NCBI RefSeq assembly: GCF_014137945.1
Contig: NZ_JACGWX010000001.1
Coordinates: 682,001 to 746,000 of the forward strand
Source: Microcella alkalica
GTDB lineage: Bacteria; Actinomycetota; Actinomycetes; Actinomycetales; Microbacteriaceae
Direction of reading: 5' to 3'
DNA: 64,000 bases
The notes beneath the pieces were generated by a model that did no database searches, was not told the DNA's origin, and saw only the letters and a program-made list of their open reading frames with translations. Positions 32,012-44,436 of this stretch are shown in pieces; position 1 is the stretch's first letter; each line of letters starts with the position of its first letter. The translations under genes were made by a program, and so were the position numbers.

Positions 32012-34675
32012 GTGACGGACTCCGGAAAGCCTACCCTCCTCATCGTCGACGGCCATTCGCTCGCGTTCCGCGCCTTCTACGCGCTGCCGATCGACAGCTT
32101 CGTCACCCACGACGGCCAGCACACAAACGCCATCCACGGCTTCATCTCGATGTTCCTGGGGCTCCTCGCGAAGGAGAAGCCGACGCACGTCGCCGTCGCC
32201 TTCGATATCTCCCGCTACTCCTTCCGCACCCGCGATTACGCCGAGTACAAGGGCACGCGCGCCGAGACGCCTCCGGAGTTCGTCGGCCAGGTGCCGCTCC
32301 TCCAGGAGGCCCTGGCCGCCATGAACGTCACGACGATCACGAAAGAGGACTTCGAGGCCGACGACATCCTCGCGACGCTCGCAGCGCAGGGCGCGTCGAA
32401 GGGCTACGACGTGCTCGTCGTCTCCGGCGATCGCGACACCATCCAGCTCGTGAACGACCGGGTCACGCTGCTCTACCCGAACGCTCGCGGCGTCAGCGAG
32501 CTCAAGCGATACGACGCGGACGCGGTGCGCGAGAGGTACGGGGTCGACCCCGGGCAGTATCCCGAGATCGCGGCGCTCGTCGGCGAGACGAGCGACAATC
32601 TGTCCGGCGTCGACAAGGTCGGCGAGAAGACCGCCGTGAAGTGGCTCACCCAGTACGGCTCGCTCGATAACCTCCTCGCGCACGCCGATGAGATCGGGGG
32701 AGTGGTCGGCAACAATCTGCGCGAGCAGCGCGATCGCGTCGAGCGCAATCGGCGGCTCAACCACCTCGTGACCGATGTGGAGCTGCCGGTCGGGCCCGAC
32801 GATCTGGAGCGCGGCCCCATGGACGTCGCAGCGGTCAAGCGGGTCTTCGAGCGCCTGCAGTTCCGCGCGCTCACCGAGCGCGTGCTGAAGATCGCGGCCG
32901 CCGAGGGCGCCGACATGAGCGGCGAGGGCGCGGCCCGGTCCGCCGCGGCCGACGCTCCCGCCGTCCGCACGCTCGTCGACGAAGAGCTCGCCGCGTGGCT
33001 GCGCGCCGCCGTCGCGACGGGCGATCCGATCGCCCTGGTGGTGGATGCTCCGCTCGGCTCGCTCGACGGGTTCGGTCTCGCCGCCGGCGCCGACACGGTG
33101 CACGTGAACTGGGCGGCCGGTCGCCCCGACTACACCGCGCTCGAGGCATGGCTGGCCTCGGACGACCCGAAGCTCGTCGTCGACGGCAAGCGCGCCACGA
33201 GCATCCTCGCCACCCAGGACCTCACGCTCTCGGGCATCGCGTGGGATGCCTCCCTCGCGGCGTGGCTCGAGCGTCCGGGGTCGAGCACCCAGTCCCTCGG
33301 GGAGCTCGTCGGGAGCATCCTCGGCGAGAGCCTGCCCGAGCCCGACCCGAACCAGCTCGTCCCCGACACCGCGGCGCTCTCGCCCGCGACGGGCGCCTGG
33401 TATCTCGCCCGCATCGTGGCGGCGCAGCGCGAGCGGCTCGCGCCGTCGAGCGCGAGGGTGCTCACGACCATCGAGCTCCCGGTGACGCCCGTCATCGCCG
33501 CGATGGAGCGCGCCGGCATCGCGGTCGACCGCGCCGGGCTCACGGCGCTCAACGCCGAGCTGGGCGAGACCGCGGCGGGCCTCGCCGTGAGGGCCTACGC
33601 CGAGATCGGCCGCGAGGTGAACCTCGGCTCTCCGAAGCAGCTGCAGCAGGTGCTGTTCGACGAGCTGGGCATGCCGAAGACCCGAGCGACGAAGACCGGG
33701 TACTCGACCGACGCCGCCGCTCTCGCCGATCTGCAGGAGGCGCATCCCCACCCCTTCCTCGGCCTCCTCCTCCAGCACCGCGATGCGACGAAGCTGCGGC
33801 AGATGGTCGAGACGCTCGAGCGGGCGACGGCCGCGGACGGCCGCATCCACACGACTTACGACCAGACGGGCACGACGACCGGTCGCATCTCCTCGACCGA
33901 CCCGAACCTACAGAACATCCCCGTGCGCACCGAGGCGGGGCATCGCATCCGTGCGGCGTTCGTCGCGGGCGAGGGGTACGAGGGGCTGCTGACCGCCGAC
34001 TACTCGCAGATCGAGATGCGCATCATGGCTCACCTCTCGGGCGACCCGGGGCTCATCGAGGCGTTCACGACGGGGGAGGACCTCCACCGCTTCGTCGGCT
34101 CCCGGATCTTCGGCGTGCCCCCCGAGGAGGTCACCGCCGAGATGCGCACGAAGGTCAAGGCGATGAGCTACGGCCTCGCCTACGGGCTGAGCGCCTTCGG
34201 GCTCTCCAAGCAGCTGCGCATCTCGAGCGCCGAGGCGAAGCAGCTCATGACCGACTACTTCGCGCGCTTCGGTGCCGTGCGCGACTATCTGCGCTCGGTC
34301 GTCGTGCAGGCGAAGGAGGACGGCTATACCGAGACGATCCTCGGCCGCCGGCGCCCCTTCGCCGATCTCAACTCGCCCAATCGGGTGCTGCGCGAGAACG
34401 CGGAGCGCGCGGCGCTCAACGCGCCCATCCAGGGCACAGCGGCCGACATCATGAAGATCGCGATGATCGGCGTCGACGCCGACCTGCGCGAGCAGGGCCT
34501 CGGCTCGAGGATGCTTCTGCAGGTGCACGACGAGCTCGTGTTCGAGGTCGCGCCCGGCGAGCGGGAGGCCCTCGAGACGCTCGTGCGCTCGCGCATGGGC
34601 TCGGCGGCCGAGCTCGCCGTGCCGCTCGACGTGCAGGTGGGAACGGGCCCGAACTGGGACGCCGCGGCCCATTAG
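32012..34675 (+). CDS. polA: DNA polymerase I
   Basis: PolA fills gaps and removes RNA primers in repair and lagging-strand synthesis. The 887-residue protein has a 5'-3' flap nuclease domain (about 1-300: LLIVDGHSLAFRAFY, SGDRDTIQLV, GETSDNLSGVDKVGEKTA). The middle domain (about 310-480) has no recognisable DEDD exonuclease residues. The polymerase domain includes YSQIEMRIMAHLSGDP near 663, AMSYGLAYGLSAFGLS and LQVHDELVFEV near 836. Loss of proofreading residues is common in actinobacterial PolA. GTG start. The TAG stop is also the start of the next gene's -10 box. Confidence 0.98.
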   Translation: MTDSGKPTLLIVDGHSLAFRAFYALPIDSFVTHDGQHTNAIHGFISMFLGLLAKEKPTHVAVAFDISRYSFRTRDYAEYKGTRAETPPEFVGQVPLLQEALAAMNVTTITKEDFEADDILATLAAQGASKGYDVLVVSGDRDTIQLVNDRVTLLYPNARGVSELKRYDADAVRERYGVDPGQYPEIAALVGETSDNLSGVDKVGEKTAVKWLTQYGSLDNLLAHADEIGGVVGNNLREQRDRVERNRRLNHLVTDVELPVGPDDLERGPMDVAAVKRVFERLQFRALTERVLKIAAAEGADMSGEGAARSAAADAPAVRTLVDEELAAWLRAAVATGDPIALVVDAPLGSLDGFGLAAGADTVHVNWAAGRPDYTALEAWLASDDPKLVVDGKRATSILATQDLTLSGIAWDASLAAWLERPGSSTQSLGELVGSILGESLPEPDPNQLVPDTAALSPATGAWYLARIVAAQRERLAPSSARVLTTIELPVTPVIAAMERAGIAVDRAGLTALNAELGETAAGLAVRAYAEIGREVNLGSPKQLQQVLFDELGMPKTRATKTGYSTDAAALADLQEAHPHPFLGLLLQHRDATKLRQMVETLERATAADGRIHTTYDQTGTTTGRISSTDPNLQNIPVRTEAGHRIRAAFVAGEGYEGLLTADYSQIEMRIMAHLSGDPGLIEAFTTGEDLHRFVGSRIFGVPPEEVTAEMRTKVKAMSYGLAYGLSAFGLSKQLRISSAEAKQLMTDYFARFGAVRDYLRSVVVQAKEDGYTETILGRRRPFADLNSPNRVLRENAERAALNAPIQGTAADIMKIAMIGVDADLREQGLGSRMLLQVHDELVFEVAPGEREALETLVRSRMGSAAELAVPLDVQVGTGPNWDAAAH

Positions 34676-34678
34676 GCT
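34673..34678 (+). promoter_or_regulatory. -10 box TAGGCT for the DUF885 gene, on the polA stop
   Basis: The first three bases are the polA TAG stop. The box ends 7 bases before the ATG at 34686, implying a leaderless mRNA that starts at the gene boundary. Confidence 0.55.
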
Positions 34679-34685
34679 CGCAACC

Positions 34686-36350
34686 ATGACTGACAACGCC
34701 GCCAGCCGCCAGCCCACCGAGGTCGACACGATCGCCGAGGAATGGGTTGCCACGCTCGTAACCCTGAGCCCCGAGCTCGCCACCTACATCGGTGCCGAGG
34801 GGAAGCTCGACGAGTACCAGGACTACTCGCCCGCCGGCCGTGCGCAGCTGCACGCCGCGGGGCGCGAGGTACTCGCGAAGCTCGATGCTGCGACTCCCGT
34901 CGACGACACCGACCGCGTCACGATCGCCGACATGTCGGCCGAGATCCGCCTGCAGCTCGAGCTCGCCGACGCCGGGTGGGAGGCGCGCGATCTCAACGTC
35001 CTCGCCTCGCCCTCGCAGGGCATCCGCGAGATCTACGACCTCATGCCGACTGCGACGGAGGAGGACTGGTCGGTCATCGCCCGCAAGCTCACCCGCGTCG
35101 GCGATGCGCTCGAGGGGTACACCGAGACGCTGCGCGAGGGCATCGCGAACCAGAACACGCCCGCCGTCCGGCAGGTGCGCGAGGTGCTCGCCCAGGTGCG
35201 CACGAACGCCGCGCGCGACGGCTTCTTCGCGGAGTTCACCGGAGGCGCGGACGTCTCCGAGGGCCTGAGGAAGGAGCTCGCCTCCGCCGCCGAGCAGGCG
35301 GCCGACGCCTACGGCCGCTTCGGCGACTTCCTGGAGAACGAGCTCGCGCCGGTCGCGCGTCAGGAGGACGCGGTTGGCCGCGAGCTGTACGGGCTCCTGT
35401 CGCGCAGCTTCCTCGGCGCCACGATCGACCTCGACGAGACCTACGAGTGGGGCATCCAGGAGCTCGCTCGCATGGTCGAGGAGCAGACCCGCATCGCGAA
35501 CGAGATCCTCCCCGGCGCGACGGTCGAGGAGGCCATCGCGCACCTCGAGAAGGACGAGTCGCGCAAGCTGCACGGCCGCAAGGCCCTGCAGGAGTGGATG
35601 CAGAAGCTCAGCGACACGGCCGTCGAGGAGCTCGCGCGCACCCACTTCGACATCCCCGAGCCGGTCAAGGCGCTGGAGTGCATGATCGCCCCCACGCCGG
35701 GCGGCGCGATCTACTACACGGGCCCCACCGACGACTTCTCGCGACCCGGGCGCATGTGGTGGTCGATCCCCGAGGGCGTCGACTCCTTCGACACGTGGCG
35801 CGAGACGACGACGGTGTACCACGAGGGCGTCCCGGGCCACCACCTGCAGATCGGCCAGGCCGTCTACAACCGCGCCGAGCTGAACTCGTGGCGGCGACTT
35901 CTCGCCGGCACGAGCGGCCACGCGGAGGGCTGGGCCCTCTACGCGGAGCGCCTGATGGAGGAGCTCGGCTACCTCGACGACCCGGCTGACCGTCTCGGCA
36001 TGCTCGACGGGCAGCGCATGCGCGCCGCTCGCGTCGTGCTCGACATCGGCGTGCACCTCGGCAAGATCCACCCCGCGACGGGAGAGGTCTGGACGAGCGA
36101 GGACGCCTTCGCGTTCATGCGCAGGAACGTCAACATGAACGACGGCTTCGTGCAGTTCGAGGTCAACCGCTACCTCGGCTGGCCGGGCCAGGCACCGTCG
36201 TACAAGGTGGGTCAGCGCATCTGGGAGCAGATCCGCGACGAGTACAAGGTCCGCGAGGGGGCAGAGTTCTCCAACAAGGTCTTCCACAAGAAGGCCCTCG
36301 ACATCGGCGGCGTCGGTCTCGACACGCTGAAGTCGGCCCTGCTCGGCTGA
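34686..36350 (+). CDS. DUF885 family protein (putative zinc metallopeptidase)
   Basis: A 554-residue cytoplasmic protein of the DUF885 family. Two motifs suggest a metallopeptidase: HEGVPGHH near residue 379, an HExxx(x)H-like zinc site, and GHAEGWALYAERLM near 411 with a third possible ligand. The N-terminal half is largely helical and acidic (EDFLEN-type runs), resembling M3/M32-like helical peptidases. No signal peptide. The family also includes proteins acting on peptides or on uncharacterised amides, so the substrate is unknown. It has its own promoter and terminator and is a single-gene unit. Confidence 0.88.
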   Translation: MTDNAASRQPTEVDTIAEEWVATLVTLSPELATYIGAEGKLDEYQDYSPAGRAQLHAAGREVLAKLDAATPVDDTDRVTIADMSAEIRLQLELADAGWEARDLNVLASPSQGIREIYDLMPTATEEDWSVIARKLTRVGDALEGYTETLREGIANQNTPAVRQVREVLAQVRTNAARDGFFAEFTGGADVSEGLRKELASAAEQAADAYGRFGDFLENELAPVARQEDAVGRELYGLLSRSFLGATIDLDETYEWGIQELARMVEEQTRIANEILPGATVEEAIAHLEKDESRKLHGRKALQEWMQKLSDTAVEELARTHFDIPEPVKALECMIAPTPGGAIYYTGPTDDFSRPGRMWWSIPEGVDSFDTWRETTTVYHEGVPGHHLQIGQAVYNRAELNSWRRLLAGTSGHAEGWALYAERLMEELGYLDDPADRLGMLDGQRMRAARVVLDIGVHLGKIHPATGEVWTSEDAFAFMRRNVNMNDGFVQFEVNRYLGWPGQAPSYKVGQRIWEQIRDEYKVREGAEFSNKVFHKKALDIGGVGLDTLKSALLG

Positions 36351-36364
36351 GCGTCTCCGGTCGC

Positions 36365-36401
36365 ACTCGACCCCGGACGCCGCACGGCTCCGGGGTCGAG
36401 T
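36365..36401 (+). terminator. 13-bp hairpin after the DUF885 gene
   Basis: ACTCGACCCCGGA (36365-36377) pairs perfectly with TCCGGGGTCGAGT (36389-36401) around an 11-base loop, 14 bases after the stop. It lies just before the rpsA promoter. Confidence 0.75.
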
Positions 36402-36405
36402 CGTG

Positions 36406-36434
36406 TTGCCGCGCCCTTCGCGGGACGATAGGGT
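36406..36434 (+). promoter_or_regulatory. rpsA promoter, TTGCCG-17-TAGGGT
   Basis: The -35 TTGCCG (36406-36411) and the -10 TAGGGT (36429-36434) are separated by exactly 17 bases. This is the only promoter in the window with both boxes convincing. It predicts a leader of about 100 bases before rpsA, fitting a highly expressed ribosomal gene. Confidence 0.7.
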
Positions 36435-36539
36435 GGAGGGTCGCCAGTCCGGCGTCATTCTGTCCGCTCGCCCGGACGACATCTGCCAGCATCACGTCGC
36501 TCCGGGCCCGATCCATGTCCGCATCGGAGCAACCACTAC

Positions 36540-37982
36540 ATGACCACCGTAACGACCAAGGCCCCCAAGCAGGTCGCCATCAACGACATCGGCTCTGCTG
36601 AAGACTTCCTGGCCGCGGTCGAGAAGACCCTGAAGTTCTTCAACGACGGCGACCTCATCGAAGGCACCGTCGTCAAGATCGATCGCGACGAGGTCCTCCT
36701 CGACGTCGGCTACAAGACCGAGGGCGTCATCCCCTCGCGCGAGCTCTCGATCAAGCACGACGTCGACCCCACCGAGGTCGTCAGCGTCGGCGACACCGTC
36801 GAGGCCCTCGTTCTCCAGAAGGAGGACAAGGAAGGCCGCCTCATCCTGTCGAAGAAGCGCGCTCAGTACGAGCGCGCATGGGGCGACGTCGAGAAGATCA
36901 AGGACGCCGACGGCGTCGTGACCGGTCAGGTCATCGAGGTCGTCAAGGGCGGCCTCATCGTCGACATCGGCCTCCGCGGCTTCCTCCCCGCCTCGCTCAT
37001 CGAGCTGCGTCGCGTCCGCGACCTCACGCCGTACCTCGGCCAGGAGCTCGAGGCGAAGATCCTCGAGCTGGACAAAAACCGCAACAACGTCGTCCTCTCG
37101 CGTCGCGCGCTGCTCGAGCAGACGCAGTCCGAGAGCCGCACCACCTTCCTCAACAACCTCGCCAAGGGCCAGGTCCGCAAGGGCGTCGTCTCCTCGATCG
37201 TCAACTTCGGCGCATTCGTCGACCTCGGCGGCGTGGACGGCCTCGTGCACGTCTCCGAGCTGTCGTGGAAGCACATCGAGCACGCGAGCGAGGTCGTCGA
37301 GGTCGGCCAGGAGGTCACCGTCGAGATCCTCGAGGTCGACCTCGAGCGCGAGCGCGTGTCGCTCTCGCTCAAGGCGACGCAGGAGGACCCGTGGCAGGTC
37401 TTCGCCCGCACGCACGCGATCGGTCAGGTCGCTCCGGGCAAGGTCACCAAGCTCGTTCCCTTCGGTGCGTTCGTGCGCGTCGCGGACGGCATCGAGGGCC
37501 TCGTTCACATCTCGGAGCTTTCGGGCAAGCACGTCGAGCTCGCCGAGCAGATCGTCTCGGTCGGCGACGAGGTGTTCGTCAAGGTCATCGACATCGACCT
37601 CGACCGCCGTCGCATCTCGCTGAGCCTCAAGCAGGCCAACGAGGGCGTCGACCCCGAGGGCACCGAGTTCGACCCCGCGGTGTACGGCATGCCGACCGAG
37701 TACGACGAGGCCGGCAACTACAAGTACCCCGAGGGCTTCGACCCCGAGTCGGGCGAGTGGAAGGACGGCTTCGAGGAGCAGCGCGGCAAGTGGGAGCAGG
37801 ACTACGCTGCCGCCCAGGCCCGCTGGGAGGCCCACAAGAAGCAGGTCGCCACGGCCCTCACCGAGGAGTCCACGCTCGACCTGCCGAGCGGCTCGACCTT
37901 CAGCTCGGAGACCGCGGGTGCCGGCACCCTCGCCGACGACGAGTCCCTCGCCGCTCTGCGCGAGAAGCTCTCCGGCAACTGA
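36540..37982 (+). CDS. rpsA: 30S ribosomal protein S1
   Basis: S1 binds mRNA and helps load it on the 30S subunit. The 480-residue protein has four S1 RNA-binding domains (roughly 39-110, 124-190, 209-278 and 296-365). The third and fourth are the most canonical: VNFGAFVDLGGVDGLVHVSE and VPFGAFVRVADGIEGLVHIS. A unique acidic/aromatic C-terminal region follows. Four domains is the actinobacterial type, against six in E. coli. The start has no strong ribosome-binding site in GAGCAACCACTACATG. A 17-bp hairpin follows the stop. Confidence 0.97.
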   Translation: MTTVTTKAPKQVAINDIGSAEDFLAAVEKTLKFFNDGDLIEGTVVKIDRDEVLLDVGYKTEGVIPSRELSIKHDVDPTEVVSVGDTVEALVLQKEDKEGRLILSKKRAQYERAWGDVEKIKDADGVVTGQVIEVVKGGLIVDIGLRGFLPASLIELRRVRDLTPYLGQELEAKILELDKNRNNVVLSRRALLEQTQSESRTTFLNNLAKGQVRKGVVSSIVNFGAFVDLGGVDGLVHVSELSWKHIEHASEVVEVGQEVTVEILEVDLERERVSLSLKATQEDPWQVFARTHAIGQVAPGKVTKLVPFGAFVRVADGIEGLVHISELSGKHVELAEQIVSVGDEVFVKVIDIDLDRRRISLSLKQANEGVDPEGTEFDPAVYGMPTEYDEAGNYKYPEGFDPESGEWKDGFEEQRGKWEQDYAAAQARWEAHKKQVATALTEESTLDLPSGSTFSSETAGAGTLADDESLAALREKLSGN

Positions 37983-38009
37983 GTCACCCGGGTCATTCGA
38001 CCCGACCGC

Positions 38010-38047
38010 GAACGGGCCGTCCTCCCTCAGGGGAGGACGGCCCGTTC
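38010..38047. terminator. 17-bp perfect hairpin after rpsA
   Basis: The arm 38010-38026 pairs perfectly with 38031-38047 around a TCAG loop. It lies between rpsA and the convergent DUF4126 gene (3' end at 38073) and probably serves both strands. Confidence 0.85.
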
Positions 38048-38072
38048 CGCGTTCCCGCCTCGCGTCGGCGGT

Positions 38073-38669
38073 TCAGACCTGCTCGACCGACAGCCGTCGG
38101 CGGCGAGCGCGGGCGAACATCAGCGGAACCGCGATCACGAGCGCGAGAAGCGCGACGACCACCATGACGGGCAGCACGAGAGCGAGAACGCTGAAGCCCA
38201 CCGCGCCGATGTCCTCAGCGGTCGACAGCACCGGGGCCGCGGCCCCCGCGGTCAGCGCGTTGGCGGCCGGTCGAGCCGCCATCTTGGCCAGATGGACGAG
38301 CAGGGCGATCACGACGCCCGCGGCGATCGGGACCCACTGCTGCGATGCGACGAACTCGCCGGGGTCCGTGACCGCGACGGTCTGCGCACCGCTTCCCGAG
38401 CCGAACACGATGCCGCCCGCCGCAGGCCGGATGATCGTCTGGAGCCAGTCGTTGATCGTGTCGACGGCGGGCACCTTGTCGGCGATGAGCTCGATGACGA
38501 GCAGGACGGCGAGGCCCCCGAGCACCCACTCGTTCTCGAGCCACGTCCAGCCCGCCGGGAGCGCGACGACGTCGAGGAAGCGCCCGGCGAGACCCAGGAG
38601 CAGAAGGGGGATGTAGGCGTTGAGCCCGGCCGCGATCGCCAGGCCGGTGCCGGTCAGGACTTCGAGCAC
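38073..38669 (-). CDS. DUF4126 family membrane protein
   Basis: A 198-residue integral membrane protein of the DUF4126 family, function unknown. The N-terminus GLAIAAGLNAYIPLLLLG is the family hallmark. Hydrophobic segments lie near residues 5-30, 48-68, 112-130 and 152-185, and the C-terminus is basic (ARARRRRLSVEQV), probably cytoplasmic. GTG start with GAGGAGG 7 bases upstream. It is a single gene, converging with rpsA and diverging from coaE. Confidence 0.88.
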   Translation of the reverse strand: MLEVLTGTGLAIAAGLNAYIPLLLLGLAGRFLDVVALPAGWTWLENEWVLGGLAVLLVIELIADKVPAVDTINDWLQTIIRPAAGGIVFGSGSGAQTVAVTDPGEFVASQQWVPIAAGVVIALLVHLAKMAARPAANALTAGAAAPVLSTAEDIGAVGFSVLALVLPVMVVVALLALVIAVPLMFARARRRRLSVEQV

Positions 38670-38747
38670 GGGGCGCCTCCTCGGGGTGTGAGGTCATGGT
38701 ACTCGCCGCGACGGCACGCGTCTGCGGGAGCGCTCACGCCCAGTGGG

Positions 38748-38753
38748 TAGGGT
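38748..38753 (+). promoter_or_regulatory. -10 box TAGGGT for coaE
   Basis: TAGGGT ends 6 bases before the coaE GTG, implying a leaderless transcript. No -35 is seen at the expected distance. Confidence 0.5.
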
Positions 38754-38759
38754 CGAGGG

Positions 38760-39380
38760 GTGGAGGTCATCGGGCTCACGGGCGGCATCGCAGCGGGCAA
38801 GTCGGCGGTCGCCGCGCGGCTAGCCGAGCTCGGCGCCGTCGTGATCGACGCCGACCGGCTCGCACGAGAGGTCGTGGAGCCCGGCACCCCCGGTCTCGCC
38901 GCGATCGCCCATCGCTTCGGGGATGCCGTCCTCGCCCCCGACGGCTCTCTCGATCGCGCGCGGCTGGGCGCGATCGTCTTCACCGACGACGCGGCGAGGC
39001 GCGACCTCAACGCGATCGTGCACCCCGAGGTGCAGCGGCGGTACACCGATCTCGTCGCCGAGGCCTTCGACCAGGACGCGGACGCGATCGTCGTGTACGA
39101 CGTGCCCCTGCTCGCCGAGGCGCGCGCGGCATCCGAGTTCGCTCTCGTGGTCGTCGTCGACGCCCCGCCCAAGGTTCGCCTCGATCGGCTCGTGTCGCTG
39201 CGCGGCATGGATCGTGCCGATGCGCGCGCCCGCATCGAGGCGCAGATCCCGGACGCGGCGCGACGGGCGATGGCGGGTGTCGTGATCGACTCGAGCGGGA
39301 CGCTCGAGCACACCCTCGAGCAGGTGGACGCCCTGTGGGAGCGCCTGGTCGCCCAGCGCGCTGTCGGTGGTCGCTCCTAG
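38760..39380 (+). CDS. coaE: Dephospho-CoA kinase
   Basis: CoaE phosphorylates dephospho-CoA, the last step of coenzyme A synthesis. The 206-residue protein has the P-loop GLTGGIAAGKSAVAARL at residues 5-21, the substrate motif IDADRLAREVVEPGTPGL, HPEVQRRY and the lid region around VSLRGMDRADARARIEAQ. There is no C-terminal GrpB-like UPF0157 extension of the kind fused to CoaE in mycobacteria. GTG start at a TAGGGT box. Its TAG stop is also the start of the uvrB -10 box. Confidence 0.96.
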   Translation: MEVIGLTGGIAAGKSAVAARLAELGAVVIDADRLAREVVEPGTPGLAAIAHRFGDAVLAPDGSLDRARLGAIVFTDDAARRDLNAIVHPEVQRRYTDLVAEAFDQDADAIVVYDVPLLAEARAASEFALVVVVDAPPKVRLDRLVSLRGMDRADARARIEAQIPDAARRAMAGVVIDSSGTLEHTLEQVDALWERLVAQRAVGGRS

Positions 39381-39383
39381 GCT
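39378..39383 (+). promoter_or_regulatory. -10 box TAGGCT for uvrB, on the coaE stop
   Basis: TAG is the coaE stop codon. The box ends 6 bases before the uvrB ATG. GGAGG also lies between box and start, so transcripts from further upstream could be translated with a leader as well. Confidence 0.5.
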
Positions 39384-39389
39384 GGAGGG

Positions 39390-41462
39390 ATGCAGCCCAC
39401 GAGGTCCGTCCGCCCCTTCGAGGTCGTCAGCGACTACTCGCCGAGCGGCGATCAGCCGCAGGCGATCGCCGAGCTCGCGGCCCGCATCAACGCCGGTGAG
39501 ACCGATGTCGTCCTTCTCGGCGCGACCGGGACGGGCAAGTCGGCGACGACGGCATGGCTCATCGAGCAGGTGCAGCGGCCCACTCTCGTCCTCGCGCACA
39601 ACAAGACCCTCGCGGCCCAGCTGGCCACCGAGTTCCGCGACCTCCTGCCGCACAACGCCGTCGAGTACTTCGTCTCGTACTACGACTACTACCAGCCCGA
39701 GGCGTACGTGCCCCAGACCGACACCTTCATCGAGAAGGACAGCTCGGTCAACGCCGAGGTCGAGCGACTGCGCCACTCGACGACGAACTCTCTCCTGAGC
39801 AGGCGCGACGTCGTCGTCGTCTCCACCGTCTCGTGCATCTACGGCCTCGGCGCGGCGGAGGAGTACCTCGACGCCATGGTCGCCCTCCAGGTGGGCGAGC
39901 GCATCTCGAGGGATGCCCTCATCCGCCGCTTCGTCGGCATGCAGTACCAGCGCAACGACATCGACTTCTCCCGAGGCAAGTTCCGCGTGCGCGGCGACAC
40001 GATCGAGATCATCCCCATGTACGAGGAACTCGCGATCCGCATCGAGATGTTCGGCGACGAGATCGAGGCGCTCTACGCGCTGCACCCGCTCACGGGCGAC
40101 GTCATGAAGACGCTCGACGCGGTCTCGGTCTTCCCGGCGACCCACTACGCGGCCTCGCCGGACACGATGCAGCGCGCCATCGTCACGATCAAGGACGAGC
40201 TCGAGCTCCGACTCTCCGAGCTCGAGCGGCAGGGGAAGCTCCTCGAGGCGCAGCGGCTGCGCATGCGGACGACGTACGACATCGAGATGATGGAGCAGAT
40301 CGGCTTCTGCAACGGCATCGAGAACTACTCCAGGCACATCGACGGCCGTCAGCCGGGCGAGCCGCCCAACTGCCTCCTCGACTACTTCCCCGAGGACTTC
40401 CTCGTCGTGATCGACGAGAGCCACGTCACCGTGCCGCAGATCGGAGCGATGTACGAGGGCGACGCCTCGCGCAAGCGCACGCTCGTCGAGCACGGCTTCC
40501 GGCTGCCGAGTGCGCTCGACAACCGGCCGCTCCGATGGGAGGAGTTCCTCGACCGCACGGGCCAGAAGGTCTACCTCTCGGCGACCCCTGGCCGGTACGA
40601 GCTCGGCATCACCGACTCGATCGTCGAGCAGATCATCCGCCCCACGGGTCTCGTCGACCCCGAGATCGTCGTCAAGCCGAGCAAGGGCCAGATCGACGAC
40701 CTCCTCGAGCAGATCCGGCTGCGCGTCGAGCGCGACGAGCGCGTCCTCGTCACGACGCTCACCAAGAAGATGGCTGAGGAGCTCACCGACTTCCTCACCG
40801 AGGCGGGCGTGCGCGTGCGCTACCTGCACTCCGACGTCGACACCCTGCGCCGGGTCGAGCTGCTGAGCGAGCTGCGACAGGGCGTCTACGACGTCCTCGT
40901 CGGAATCAATCTGCTGCGCGAGGGGCTCGACCTCCCCGAGGTGTCGCTCGTCGCCATCCTCGACGCCGACAAGGAGGGCTTCCTCCGCTCGGCGACCTCG
41001 CTCATCCAGACGATCGGTCGTGCGGCGCGCAACGTCTCCGGCTCCGTCCACATGTACGCGGACGTCGTCACCCCGTCGATGGCGCAGGCGATCGACGAGA
41101 CCACACGGCGCCGCGAGAAGCAGGTCGCCTACAACCTCGCCAACGGCATCGACCCGACGCCGCTACGCAAGAAGATCGCCGACATCACCGATCAGCTCGC
41201 CCGCGAGGGCGCCGACACCGCCGAGCTCCTCGCCCAGCGCGGCAGAAGCGGGGGCAGGTCCGCCCCGACGCCGCGCCGCCCGCGCGAGGGTAAGGCGGCC
41301 GAGGGCGCGACGGAGCTCGAGTCGATCATCGGCGACCTGACCGCGCAGATGCTCACGGCGGCGGCCGAGCTCAAGTTCGAGCTCGCAGCGCGCCTGCGCG
41401 ACGAGGTCCAGGAGATGAAGCGCGAGCTGCGGCAGATGGTCGAGGCCGGCCACGTCCGCTGA
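39390..41462 (+). CDS. uvrB: Excinuclease ABC subunit B
   Basis: UvrB is the damage-verification helicase of nucleotide excision repair. It is loaded by UvrA and then recruits UvrC. In the 690-residue protein the Walker A GATGTGKS ends near residue 51, the beta-hairpin region is [13 protein letters not shown] near 97, and the helicase motifs are [16 protein letters not shown] and QTIGRAARN. The C-terminal UVR motif ([20 protein letters not shown]) contacts UvrC. Between them is a short low-complexity insert rich in Arg/Gly/Pro (residues about 615-632). Expected induction by the SOS response is not visible: I find no clear LexA box. Confidence 0.98.
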   Translation: MQPTRSVRPFEVVSDYSPSGDQPQAIAELAARINAGETDVVLLGATGTGKSATTAWLIEQVQRPTLVLAHNKTLAAQLATEFRDLLPHNAVEYFVSYYDYYQPEAYVPQTDTFIEKDSSVNAEVERLRHSTTNSLLSRRDVVVVSTVSCIYGLGAAEEYLDAMVALQVGERISRDALIRRFVGMQYQRNDIDFSRGKFRVRGDTIEIIPMYEELAIRIEMFGDEIEALYALHPLTGDVMKTLDAVSVFPATHYAASPDTMQRAIVTIKDELELRLSELERQGKLLEAQRLRMRTTYDIEMMEQIGFCNGIENYSRHIDGRQPGEPPNCLLDYFPEDFLVVIDESHVTVPQIGAMYEGDASRKRTLVEHGFRLPSALDNRPLRWEEFLDRTGQKVYLSATPGRYELGITDSIVEQIIRPTGLVDPEIVVKPSKGQIDDLLEQIRLRVERDERVLVTTLTKKMAEELTDFLTEAGVRVRYLHSDVDTLRRVELLSELRQGVYDVLVGINLLREGLDLPEVSLVAILDADKEGFLRSATSLIQTIGRAARNVSGSVHMYADVVTPSMAQAIDETTRRREKQVAYNLANGIDPTPLRKKIADITDQLAREGADTAELLAQRGRSGGRSAPTPRRPREGKAAEGATELESIIGDLTAQMLTAAAELKFELAARLRDEVQEMKRELRQMVEAGHVR

Positions 41463-41523
41463 GCCCACCCTGTGCGCGCTTGCCGCACGAGGGGCCGCAC
41501 GGACGATTGTCGGGGGTGCCGCC

Positions 41524-41529
41524 TAGAAT
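41524..41529 (+). promoter_or_regulatory. -10 box TAGAAT for uvrA
   Basis: TAGAAT ends 7 bases before a GTG at 41537. An in-frame ATG at 41528 overlaps the box itself, so the box favours the GTG as the start of a leaderless mRNA. Confidence 0.55.
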
Positions 41530-41536
41530 GACGCGA

Positions 41537-44422
<2,886 letters not shown>

Positions 44423-44436
44423 GCCGCCGCACGATC

